The notes under the pieces: generated by a model | What the model saw: only the letters and a program-made list of their open reading frames with translations | What the model was told of the DNA's origin: nothing | Databases searched by the model: none | Position numbers and translations under genes: made by a program | From: Triparma columacea | Taxonomy: Eukaryota > Sar > Bolidophyceae > Parmales > Triparmaceae | Reading direction: 5' to 3' | Assembly: GCA_030267965.1 (NCBI GenBank) | Contig: BRYA01000266.1 | Location: 1 to 64,000, forward strand | DNA: 64,000 nt | Shown here: one piece after another, positions 34,190-45,206 of the stretch | Numbering within the stretch: position 1 is the stretch's first letter | How the letters are laid out: every line of letters starts with the position of its first letter

Positions 34190-37100
34190 TTATGCAAAGA
34201 GGTCTCTCTTCTCCGTTTTTTTCTGCGCATTCGCGGTGGCGGTCTGCTGCTCGTACTGATAATTTGCGTCCTTCATCTTTTCTTCGTCTGCCTCTAGCTC
34301 CGCAAGGGTCCACTTGTTCCCCTTGCTCATCATCCTTTGCATCTTCTCCTCGGCAGTCTCCAGGAGTGCCTCGTCGTCCTCGTAATCCTCCTTCTCGAAC
34401 CCCTTAAAACCGCAGAAAATATCTCCAAAACTTCCTGTCGGGCCAACGGCGGCCAGAACAGGCATCAGCCAAGCAGTCGAGAACATCCAGCTCACAAACA
34501 TGACAAGAGTCATGAACACCCCGAACTTGTAGAAGAATAGCGTCTGCGAGAAGCACATTACCGCCCCGGCTAGGAACGTCGTCCCTGCTGCGGAAGTTAT
34601 TGAAAACCCCATTACGGTGAGGCTGTGCTTCACCTTGTCCTGCTTCACCATGCTGCCCCTGCAAAGCAGAGGGAGCTTCGCGGTCCAGCCTTGGTACTCT
34701 CCGGCCTCCTCCTCTTCTGGAGCATCGATATAAGCGTGGCTGTAGTGTGCGACGAAGTCCACGCTCATCCCAACCGCAACTGAAAAGATGATGCTCTCTA
34801 GGATGTTGAGCTCCCAGCTGTCGAGCACAAGGACTCCAGTGCACACAGAACAGATTAGGACAATCGTGATGGAGCTGAAGAAGGTCAAGACGACATTCCT
34901 CGTCGTCACCATGAGAACCAAGAATGCAATTATGGTACTCGCTCCTGCAGACTGGTAAGCTCCCGTACCGATGCTCTTCTGCAGGTCGTAAAACGCAAAC
35001 TCGGAAGTCATGAATCCCTTCTCAAGCCCACTTCCTGAGGGTGCCGTCGCGATCATCTTCTTCTCGAATTCTGACAGCGTATTGTATAGGTCCTCTGCCT
35101 TTTTGTAGTCGTTGGTAAACTCAATGTTGGTGACAAAATTGTACACCAGAGCCTTAACCCCGTTCGTTCCGTCCATCGTGAACCACAATCCAGTATTGTC
35201 ATCCCCAAAGTATCGTCCCCATCTGGGCAAACACTCGGCAAACTTAGTGGTTGGAAGGGGGAAGCTCATTCCACAGCAGAACCCTTCGCCACGGCTTGGA
35301 TACTTTCTCTTCCACTCCAAATCGTCCCAGTCTTGGGTATTCGTCGTTTCTTCGCACGGCCACTCTACCCAGTTCTTAAAATCCTCCATGAAGCAGTTCT
35401 CGTACTTGGCGACGACCTTGTCGAGGGGGAGGTACCATGTTTCGTTCCTGACAAGTTGACAAAAGTCAAGGAGCCAATTTTGGGCCCCTGGCGATTTGAC
35501 GTCGAGGTCTGTCCAAACGGGAGTTCCATGAGAGTACGGATCCATCTTGTCGCCGTTGTCCACTGCTTCGAGTCCCCACACAAAGGTAGCGGGGTAAAAG
35601 GCTCCCCCCGCGCTCCCCCCGCCGGAAACCGTCTGGTAGAATTTAGATGAGTACACCATCTCGTAATCTTCCATAGCGTTACCCGCATGGAAGAGCTGGA
35701 AGTCCCCAGTAGATGGCTGTGACAGGACAAGAATAAGAGGGAGGGGTCAGAACTGCGACAAAGGGGGGTGGATGGGTTGCTGTCATTATTGTTGTTGTTT
35801 TAGCTGCTGCTCCGCTCCGCTCACCTTCTCAAGAAACTGCGCTTTCCAACCCAACCCGCAGCCCACTGCCCCGAGAATGACGATCCACAGCCAGCGCCCC
35901 TTGGTGAGGGCGGGGGAGATCACGTCTCTGAAGGCACGCTCTCCCGGGCCTAGCTCTGCTTCCTTAGATTCTTCGTTGCTGCCACAACACTTGTTGCATA
36001 GAGGGAGGGAAGAGCAAGCCTTGGTAAAGAACGAGAAGTTCTGGACACGGGGTTTTATATAAATATGGTCAATCATCACTACAGCAGGGAGGTAGGTGAT
36101 CATAAGGAAGAAATCACAGATTACCACGAGGCCGGTGTAGATGCCAAAGCAGCGGAGCGATGTAATATTTGACACAGCACCAGCAAAGAAGGCGCATGAG
36201 GTTGTCATAGATGTAACAAACATGGCACCTCCGGCTCTCTGCAATGTCCACGCGAGTCGCTTGTGCAGCTCATCGGGCTGTAGACCTGGCATCATGACCT
36301 CAGCCTGCCTCCAGGCGTCGATGAAGACGAAAACGTCGTCTGCCCCTATTCCGATTACTATGAAAATACCAACTAAATTGAGGAATGGGAAGAAGGGAAG
36401 GTTCAGGACGATCATGTAGAGAAAGTACGCAACGCCTAGGGCAGACATGATTTCAAGGTATGCCAGGCAGGTGATGAACATGCTCCCAGTGTGAAGACGG
36501 ATGAGCACAAAGACGCACAAGAAGGCGAATGCCGCCAGTCCGGCGTCGACCTTCAACTGCAACGTAAAGACCAGAAATTTGTTTGAAGTGTCGTAGGCAA
36601 TGACAGTGAGTCCCTTGTTCTGAACCTTGTGCTGCGAAATGAGTTTCTTGTGCATGGCGAATTGCAGGTCTGCGTTGTACGAAGATAAAGGCAGGGCAAT
36701 CTTGGCGACCACGAGTTTCTGCGAATAGTGTGTCAAAGAGAGGTGATAATGAGGAATGAGCACGAGCACTAGAATGAAACATCGACAATAAATCCCCGCC
36801 TTACCTGTTCGGCGGGATTGATGTAGTCCCGGTCGGCTAGGGCGTTGAAGACGTCGTATGCCGCGTTGTCCTTCCAGCACTCAACTGGGACGGAAGGATT
36901 GGCCATGCAACTGGCTCTCTCGTCATCATCATCCATTTCGCAACTTGTTAGTCGGTCCGAGTGAAAGGCATCGGCACAGGTCGCAAGGTGTGCGCGGAAG
37001 GCGTCGACGTCTTCTTGGACGATCTCTTCGCATGTGGTCTTGTTGCCGAATTGGGCGATATAGTTTGGGATGCTCCTGCTGGCGCAGCAGGATGTTTTCA

Positions 37101-38999
37101 CCCAGAACCAATCTGTAGTAAGGGTTTGGGGTGAGGTGAGGTGAGGTGAGGTGAGGTGAGGTGAGGGGAGGTGAGGTGAGGTGAGGTGAGGTGAGGTGAG
37201 GTGAGGTGCACAAATACATCTTGTTATGCTGCTGGTCTCGTTGCATACTCCGTTCTCACCTCCGTACTCGTCAAAGTCTCCAAACACCTTGACCTTGCAG
37301 TAATTCGGGTTGTAAGATCGCCCCCCTCCCGCGGAAGTTCCTCTAAGGTCCGAGTCGATCGCGCACATTGCCTGGAGATTTCTTAACGACATTAAGTCTT
37401 CGCCGTCTCTGGCTTCCAACACGACCTCGATGGGCAACCTTGAGTCCACATCTGCCGAGGTCTGTGTGCAGTGCACTTGATCCCTGCTGTTGAATAGCTT
37501 GCGCCCGTCTTCGTCTTCGGTAAGCTCTCCCTCGTGGAACGCGTATTCTGAGTCCCCAACGATGTTAAGGGATACATCGATTGGGCGGTTTTGACGAGGG
37601 AGCATCTTCTTTTGGTAGCCCTCGAAGTAATCTCGAATGGGGGAGGAGTAAGCAAATGAGTCGTCGTCGTAAGAGGGGTGGTCGTTGAAGTAGGAGTAGG
37701 AGCCATCATTTACACCCGCCTCCCCCAGTGCCCTACGCGTGTTGTTTTTCTTCCAGATCCAGGCATTGTAGTTGCAGAACTCTTGGTCCAGATCCCCGTC
37801 GTAGTCAAAATCGTAATGGTTTTCTACGTCGTCGTCAGCAGTCCCGCCCCACATGTGCCAGCTGCGCCTCTTGTACGGGTGGCTTGAGATCTGCCCCTCG
37901 CACTGGGCTGTGAGAAGGTGGCGTTCGTACGCGCGCGCTGCACCACTAATCTCAGTTCCCCTCGGCTCGAATCCCTTGTCGGCCTTCTCAAACTGAGGGT
38001 AATCGTCACTAATTATGAAACCTAACACCGCAGCGAGGAGCATGAGAGAGCAAGATAGAAAGTAGCAAGAGAACGGGTTCTCTGTGATAAATATTGAGTA
38101 CAAGAGCACACGACGGGACGGTTTCACGTCCGATTCTTCAAACCCGCCGATCGAAAGTCGTCTGTCGAGGAGCGAAAAGCGAAAGGCGAAGAGCGAAGAT
38201 GGTTGGCTCAGGGCGTGCGAGTCACTGCGCTATTTTATTCTCACCTCTTTTTCCCACCCTTAGCTGGGCCTATCTCCTCTGTCTTCTTCTTCTTATTCTT
38301 CTTCTTCTGCTTCTTCTTCGTGCCATCCTTACTCTTGATCTTGTCTTTTGCCACCCTGCTCTGCATCTCGATCCCAGACCCGGGGGGGGGAGGCGGAGGG
38401 AGCGGATTTTGGAAAGGGGGGCAGGGAGGAGGAGCCTTCTTTGCCACCGGGGGCTCATCGTCGAACTCGTCCTCGGAGTCGTCGTCGAACTCGTCCTCGG
38501 AGGAGCTAGGATCCTCTTGAAATTTCACGTGTTTTTTTGCTGCGGCTGCACCTCTTCCACCTCTTCCAGCTCCACGGCCGCGCCCTGCCCCCGCCCCGTG
38601 CCCCCCCCTCCCAGCTCCCCTCCCAGCTCCCCTCCCAGCTCCCCTTCCTGAGGAAACAGCGCTACGAGTTGGAACGGGGGCAGGGGCAGGGGTAGGGGCA
38701 GGGGCAGGAGCAGGAGCAGGAACAGGAGGGGGGGGAGGGGCAGAGGTTTCAGAGTCCTCTGATTGTAAAGGAGGTCGACGCGGAGGGGCCGGAGGGCTTG
38801 GTGTATCGGCAACTGGGGGAGCAGGTGGAAGAGACGGGAGAGAGAGTCTGTCGCCGTCCCCAGCATCAAGAGAGACAGGCGGAGAAGCCTCTGTGAGATC
38901 CACAAAATCTTCAGGCTTTTCCCACTGCGACGCCCCCGTGATGTAATTTTCGTAATACGGGTATCCCTCGGCTGTGTACTCCACTGTCCATGCACTCAT
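34190..38999 (-). CDS. WW-domain/Dispatched-Patched-like RND protein fusion
   Basis: Five exons (38999-38245, 38161-37260, 37112-36805, 36718-35825, 35716-34190) join in phase to give 1,461 residues. Residues 1-35 are a WW domain (WTVEYTAEGYPYYEN, then SQWEKPEDF). Pro/Ala-, GRGA- and Lys-rich segments follow. After the first membrane helix (about 275-295) comes an EPRGTE segment and a large extracytosolic loop. A five-helix sterol-sensing-type block with GIGADD (about 783) follows, then a second block with GMSVDF (about 1270). Both GxxxD motifs mark proton-driven RND transporters such as Dispatched and Patched. The apparent stop after exon 1 is the GGTGAG donor itself, and no ATG lies between the two parts. 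Cargo is unknown; lipid or sterol is inferred. Confidence 0.8.
37131..37208. repeat. (GTGAG/CTCAC)n microsatellite in an intron
   Basis: About 15 copies of GTGAG on the plus strand (CTCAC on the gene strand) lie inside intron 2 of the WW-Dispatched gene (37259-37113). The intron is 147 nt, a multiple of three, and the frame stays open through it, reading (PHLTS)n if retained. The GTGAGA donor at 37259 and the TACTACAG acceptor argue that it is removed. Confidence 0.9.
38609..38644. repeat. 12-nt tandem repeat encoding GRGA
   Basis: Three copies of CTCCCAGCTCCC encode the (GRGA)n stretch of the WW-Dispatched protein. Alternating GGGGCA/GGAGCA hexamers at about 38680-38720 encode the neighbouring Pro-Ala stretch. 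Confidence 0.85.
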
Positions 39000-39085
39000 G
39001 AAGACAGGAGAGTGGGGATTAAAAGATGATGGTAACTGCTCCCCAAATCTGAGAGCTGAAATTCTTCTTTTGATCGTAGCAAAGA
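39000..39085. promoter_or_regulatory. Compact bidirectional promoter candidate
   Basis: Only 86 nt separate the start codons of the WW-Dispatched gene (-) and the ankyrin gene (+), so both core promoters and 5' UTRs must overlap here. No TATA box is obvious. Assignment rests on gene layout only. Confidence 0.45.
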
Positions 39086-39769
39086 ATGAGCTCTTTTGCA
39101 GTTGGTCGCGCTGGAACACTCGACGACGGAGATTCAGATGCTGTGCTCATGGAGAAGGCGAAAGAAATTCAGGAGAGAGCCAAGGGCAAGGCTGAGAGCC
39201 TTGAGCGCTATGAGAACAGCACGAAGAATAGGCAGGAATATAGGTGAGTGGGGTGGAGGGGGGAAGAAAAGGGGGAGGGGGGAGGTGGCACTCTGGCTAA
39301 CTCATCCGGGAACGAACACAGGGTGAAGGCGCTCCACAACTCCTCCCAGTTTAATGGGATCACCACGGATGTCTCGAACATCCTCATGATGATAGCTGAC
39401 GGTGTTGATATCGACGCGGAGTGGATTAACAAGGGGACGGACGATAGCTTCCCTTGCACCGCAATTTACAGGGCCGCAAAGACAGGCCACACAAGAGCAG
39501 CCAAGTGCCTCGTCCAGCATGGTGCAGATTTTGAGAAGTGTGCAGAGGACGGCAATCGACCCCTCCACGCAGCCGCGGCATTCGGGAACCACGAAGTGGT
39601 CGAGTACCTGCTGTCACAGGGTGCAGACTTCAAGGCGAAAAATGGGGCAGGCCAAAGTCCCTGGATCCTAGCCTTTGAGAGACACGACAGTGCTGGGAAA
39701 AAGTGCCTCTCCCTCCTTGAGAAAGAGGGGGCAGAGGTGGAGGAGAAAGAGACATGTGTGGTTATGTAA
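39086..39769 (+). CDS. Ankyrin-repeat protein with C-terminal CaaX box
   Basis: Two exons (39086-39243, 39322-39769) give 201 residues. A charged helical N-terminus leads into three to four ankyrin repeats, for example TAIYRAAKTGHTRAAKCLVQ and RPLHAAAAFGNHEVVEYLLS. The protein ends ETCVVM; the last four residues form a CaaX prenylation signal (Met favours farnesylation). A membrane-anchored adaptor is therefore likely. The gene converges on the XK-like gene with only 38 nt between stops. Confidence 0.85.
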
Positions 39770-39807
39770 TGTAGAGTACAAAGAAACGAATGAGTTGCTT
39801 TTACACA

Positions 39808-42054
39808 TCATGTTGGATGTTTTGTCAGTTCGTGTCTCAAGTGAGCGATCTCCTTTTCCATTCTCGATATTTTGGCGTCTTTCTCATCACTTTGAGAATG
39901 AGCCTCCGCAATAACGGACTTGAGGAGGAGGATCTCCTCGTCGCGGGGTGACGATGGCCTCTCGATTTCCTCGCCCTTGATGGACGAAAATGATTTTAAT
40001 GATGCCATCCTTCCCACCACCTCCCTCTCGTCGACTTCTTTTTTAACTTTGTCGAGATGGGCCTCCACTTCCGCCAAGCTTTCTGTATCATTGTAGTATG
40101 CAATGGCTTTCTGGATCTTGGTGAAGAAGGAGTCTAGGGAATGGCCAGAGAAGTCGCCGCATCCCCGAGGTAATTTCTTGTCGTCTTCGCCAAGGATCCC
40201 CACGTCACTCTCGAGCTCAAGAAGCCATTCCTTCACCTTGTCTTTATCGAAGTAGCTTGGGTGCAACCCCATCATCAACATCGCCTTCTGTTGGTCCATC
40301 GTCTCAGCACCGTCTATAAGAGTGTGAGCATCGAAGCACCACTTTAGGTGCGCTGGACCAGTCTGTCTACTGCTGTAAAAGGTCCACCGGTTGGAACTCT
40401 CTACGTAGCAAAGGAAGAGCGTTGCCCCAAAGATTGATATTGATAGTGCAGTGATTAATATCGTTTGAATGGTATCCGCCACCACGGAGACTTCAGTTCC
40501 ATCGATCTTCGGGAAGTGACTCGTCGCAGATGTAACAATGGCGGCGCTAGAGAGTAGCTTATAAACAATCATGCAGAAGTACCAACCGCCTCCTAAGAAG
40601 CCTCCATCACTTCGAAGTTGAAACATGGGGCATGTGCACATAGCCAAGTAAAAGACAATGTGACCAACTGCAGAAGCACTACTTGCACCTGGGGGCTGGG
40701 CAGCAAGGATCAATTGTCCCCTCCCCACCATTGCTCCTAAATACAGCAAAAATTCGCAACCCATGAAGAGAGCGATGTAATACCAATTGAAGACGGTCAG
40801 TGCAGCAGAAAGCGCCATTAAATTGCAGGCAAAGTAACCCGCATAGAAAAGGAACATACCAGTATTAATTGCCCAAAAAGCAGAGTCCTGAGAAGGGATA
40901 AACCCATAAAGGGGGTGCGAGTAGGGCCCTTGCCTCTGCTGGTTCATGAGATGCCTCTGGGGGTTCGTGGTTAGCGTGTCGATGAGTACGCAGCGTTAGT
41001 GGAAACCGATCGTGGCGGCCAGGTAAACTGCAACAGGCCCGTGTTCTCCAACAGCCCTTTCTCACCTCAGCCATCATATTGGCGTCACTCATTATAAATG
41101 CCGCGCTCGCTACACTACTCAAAATTGAGCACGCCATCACCCAAGATATGTCGTCCGAACGGTAAACCACAAAAATCTGCAGCACCGCCTCAGGCAGCAC
41201 TTCGAACAGGAGCTCGCAAACCCTCACGAGGGTGAATGCGACAATGGGTTGTATTACGTCCTCTTCGCTTTGGTCCAATCCCCTCCATACGCTCAGGCCG
41301 TGCACGAGCGGATTGAGCTGAAATAAGGCTATAGTCACATTCTTAATCGCAGTCTTCACGCCCTTATTCGCAGACGTGATCCACGCTATCAGCACATTTA
41401 TAAAAGTAGACACTGCAAGAATCACGATAGAAATGCGAAAGTACTTCGACGTCTCGTCCCCTCCCTCTCCGTACTCCTTCAAAACAAGGAAGTCTGTTAT
41501 CAAGTCGGCGTAGGTTAGAGAAATCGATACCAACATTCGCACTGCAAGGCCTATCCTCGCCAATTTCATGCCTACGACGACGACGAGCAACGTAAGTCGC
41601 GGAAATAATTTGAGGGGCAGTAGGTGAGCAACATGATGCGAAGCAGGGAGGGCGGTTGGGGTGGACGGTCAGGGTTTGGAAGAGGAGGACGGAGGATTCG
41701 CTCCCAGCTTCGATCATCACACTCACCAGGCTTAATCTTGGGTGCAAGGTCCATGAGAATCTCCCGGGCGAGTTGGTTGTCATCTGGAAGAACTTCGTCG
41801 CAAAATTCGCCAATGGCAAGCTGAAGATTTTTGCTGCTACTCTTCACGATTTCGATGAACATTTCGTTGACTATCCCTATGCTCGCCTTCGTCGTCACAA
41901 ATGATCCTCCTCTTGATCCTTGTCGCAGGGAAATTCTCCTGTAATCGCGATGATACGCGGGAAATGGAGTGCCATTGTCAATGAAAGTCCGACGAACGGA
42001 TGAGTGGTGGGACTCATTCTTTGCCGTCTCGTCAGACACCTTCGAAGATGGCAT
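39808..42054 (-). CDS. XK-related-like polytopic membrane protein
   Basis: Three exons (42054-41727, 41571-41066, 40956-39808) give 660 residues. The first 110 residues are hydrophilic. Exons 2 and 3 hold about eight to ten hydrophobic helices. The pattern DLITDFLVLKEYGE in the first helix and FEVLPEAVLQIFVVYRSDD later is reminiscent of XK/XKR proteins, several of which are phospholipid scramblases. The first motif also matches the membrane start of the START protein at the left end of the window (FDLLTDVYVTYMFW). The C-terminal 200 residues are hydrophilic and end in coiled coil (residues 610-660). A role in lipid handling is inferred; family assignment needs a profile search. Confidence 0.7.
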
Positions 42055-42906
42055 GGCTAAGTGAACAACGATGTTTGGAGTTGGGGGTTCTGATTGAGTG
42101 AGCGAAAGGGAGGGCTGCGGTGGTGAATTAAGTTGTGGGTGGGTGGAGAGCGATGTTCGTATGTTGCGAGTGTCGTCTAAAATTCTTCACAAATTGGTTA
42201 AACCCAGTCCGCCCAGTTCAACAGAATTAGCCGACTAAATCAGTATATCCAGATTTTTTTTGAGTGACCTTATTTTTCCCCTTCATCTGCTTCAACTGCT
42301 TCCCTTCGCTCTGATAAGCCCCCCCCCCTTCGCCCGTCACTTTTATCCCCCTTGTCCACTCGCTCCACCACAACCGGAAAATATCTTTCAATTTGCCGAG
42401 TTGAATTCCAAGAAGGTGTATACAATACAATGATTGTCCTCTCAATTCATGCAACAATTTTTGAACAATCAAACAACAAATTTAAAAGATTAAGATATAA
42501 GAATAATATTTTTGAATTTATGATTGATTTATGGTTAGTGATATATTTTGTTTATTAATGATTAATTATATATTATAAAAAATTTGGCTGTAAATCAAAT
42601 AAGTCTTCATGTTTAAAATAAATAAGCAGTTTTCTTAAAAAGACTTTAAACTTTTATAATGTTTTCATAATTTTTTTTTATCATAAGTAAATTTTATTGT
42701 ACAATTATAGGGCATTTAGATCTTCCCAGATATATTTTTCCGTTTTTGATTTTTTTTTTCCTCATTCGGAACGCTGCGCTGCGCTGCTCCCGCACAAGAA
42801 CTGAAAAGGATGCCATCTTTGCGTCAAGTAACATAAAAATTGTGCGAAGACACTTTTTCTCGTGCTAGATATCGTTTACTCCTCTAAACCTCTCCCACAT
42901 TCTCCC
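42055..42906. other. Intergenic region with an AT-rich island (about 42440-42760)
   Basis: Composition changes sharply to A+T-rich in this interval, with runs such as TATTAATGATTAATTATATA. Flanking DNA is near-balanced and coding-dense. The island has no long reading frame. It could be an organelle-derived insertion (NUMT/NUPT), a 3' UTR/scaffold-attachment-like element, or simply neutral DNA. The rest holds the XK-like promoter and 3' end of the next gene. Confidence 0.55.
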
Positions 42907-44892
42907 TTAACCATCATTAGGTTCGTAAAGAAACCACTCAGGGTGGTAAGCATAGAGGAGTTGACATACTGCATGGTAGGGTTTGGTGTGCTTTCCGGTT
43001 AGCATCCGAAAGGTGTCAGCGGCAAACGTCTGGCAATTTCTTGACTCCTCGTGGTACTCGTTATTGTGCCTGATGTAATTGCAAATGATTGTGGCGATGT
43101 CCGCCTTGCTCTTGTAGATGAAGGTGGCGTCTTCACTCTCAACCAGGTGAAAGTCCAGGAATCTCTTGTCTCCTTTCCCTCCCTTGCCAACCTCATGCCT
43201 CTTGACATACTGTAGGAACTCGTCGAGGTTCTTGGCAGGAATGTCATTGCACCTGAGCTCGGCTCGGTACGTTTTGTAGGGTGCGATCATGCAGGAAGGC
43301 AGGTGCTGTGACGATCGAATCGAATCAAGAAAATAGTTGAGATGAGTGTTAGTGCGGCACCCAGAGAGCTCCACGTCTGCATCCTCGCGACCTCACCTGG
43401 AGAAGGTTGGGCCCAGGGTCGGTGCTGAGGGAGTCCTCGTGCCAGTTACAGCGCCCTCCCCACCCTGCGACTCCGTTGTGGTACGCTAACTCAAGAATTG
43501 AGCAGTACTTCCCATGGCTCCACTCAATCATGATGGCACCATGGTACGTGAGTTTGTCTTTAGTGGACTCCTTCTTCCTCGCGTATCTGTGGGCAAAGTG
43601 GTGGATCTTCTTCGCCACGCACAGACCCTCTGTCTTCTCGTTTTCCTTGAACCACTTTGCAATGTCCGTACCGTGACGGAGCTCTCCATTCAGAGAGTCA
43701 AACCACCAAACGTAGCCGGGGCTTTCCGGGGTCCAACCCTTCGCTGTGAATTTGGGCAACTGCAACGTGACCCTCACGCTCTTGGTTCCAGCCGGTAGTC
43801 CCGGTTTTGTCCCTTTGTGAGTGTCTTCACTCCAATACCTCTTCAGCTTGAACGTCCTACTAACCTTGACCTTGACTTTTCCTGTAACGCTGACAACCTC
43901 CACATCCCTTAGACCAGGCCATCCATTGAGCGGACCCCTGTGGATCCACTTCCCTCCCATGTACTCCAAAGAGTTGAAGAAGTCTGAAGCCCTGGCAATG
44001 GGCATGGGCCTCCTGTTCTTCAGTTCCCCGTTGGAGTGGCAGTTTTTGGCGTCCTTGAAGTCGTCTGAAACAATTTGAGCGTGGACGATGAGACCGTCTT
44101 CCTCTGTCCGTGTTTTGTGGGGGGCGTTCACGGGCTGCGAGCGTGGCGAGGGAAGGGCGTCAGGTTAGTTGTTGCGCAGTTGTGGAAGCGAAGGTTTTGG
44201 ACCCCCCCACCCCCTCTCACCTTCTTCTTCTTCCCCCCAAAGTAACCCTTTGCCTTACTCATAATGCTCAACCCAGAGATAGAGTTGGATATTGTCTTTG
44301 GGTTTGTTTGGATTGAGGAACCCTCCGATATTGAGCTCTCTGCCAAAGAGGGCGGTCGTGGAGGCATTATCGAAGCCGATCCATCACCCGAAGCCGCATG
44401 AGCTTCCGTGGATTGTCCAAAAACATCAATATCTGAATCCACAGATTCGTCGTCATGCTCAACCTCAACATAAAAGTCATCGTCTTCATCTTCTATCTCA
44501 TCCAAATCAAGCACCACACTACACACACACACATACCACACGAGCGGAGTAGGAGTTAGGGTGGTGTAAGTGACGATAATCTACGTTCTCACAACCAGGG
44601 GCTTCTCAGAGTGACACTCTCAAGCAACACCATCAAAGGGAGGACATCGTCGTTGAACGCAATTGGACCAGAAGTGGACGCAAATAGTGAGGAAAAACGC
44701 GAGGAATATACTCTATCGAGCCTTAATCACAGCACAACTCACAGGACAAAGGATTTTGTCGGCTGTTGTTCTTGAAAAATATGGGCTATCGTGATCACAC
44801 TCCTCCAAAAAGAGAACTACGAGGCGTACTTACCTTTCACTGCGCAAAAACTCGAAGTCTTTTACTGAGGACTGTCGCTGAGTGCCTGCCAT
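42907..44892 (-). CDS. Unknown protein, possible NlpC/P60-LRAT-type papain fold
   Basis: Four exons (44892-44834, 44518-44221, 44134-43397, 43305-42907) join in phase to give 497 residues. The first exon is short (MAGTQRQSSVKDFEFLRSE) and joins across about 315 nt to an acidic Ser-rich region. The remaining 380 residues look globular. Two patches resemble a permuted papain-like pair: a His in TYHGAIMIEWSHG and, downstream, a Cys in ESRNCQTFAADTFRMLTG, the NCxxF spacing seen in LRAT/NlpC-like proteins. The middle part (VKVKVSRTFKLKRYWS) is beta-rich. A transferase or peptidase activity is an inference from these motifs only. An alternative is a domain I do not recognise. Confidence 0.65.
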
Positions 44893-45206
44893 AGGGAAAA
44901 AAAAAATGCCTGAAAAACCCCTTCTTCCGGACTTCTTTTTGATTCTTCGAACTCTTTTTTGGAGCTAGCTCCTCACAAATAATAGTAAAGGAACAAGGAA
45001 AACCCTTCACAGCAGAGATGGAAGAAGGGGACCGCGTCGTCGACAAGGTCTGATCAAATCATCACAAGCCATCGTGTTATTTCTAAAAACAGTCACAGTC
45101 TTTTGACCCTCAATAATAAAAAAGGGGGTTGCGCATTCATTCAAAACTTCCGTTTTTCACACCCCAGATAACTATCATAACCCTATCCTGCACCAAGCTG
45201 AGTCAA
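44893..45206. other. Intergenic, no gene seen
   Basis: This region lies upstream of the papain-like gene and downstream of the ABC ATPase gene, both on the minus strand. An open frame across 44837-45046 is 5' UTR plus the first exon read in another frame; it has no recognisable domain. Confidence 0.4.

Noticed and set aside
37131..37208. GTGAG tandem repeat considered as a CRISPR-like or telomeric array
   Set aside because: Units are 5 nt with no spacers and do not match telomere repeats. It is a simple intronic microsatellite in a eukaryotic gene.
37113..37217. Alternative intron boundary using a GTATTT donor at 37217
   Set aside because: It keeps the same phase, but a consensus GTGAGA donor lies at 37259 and fits the other introns better.
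41624..41904. Plus-strand ORFs opposite the XK-like gene
   Set aside because: Antisense to exon 1 and its intron; no domain and no splice pattern.
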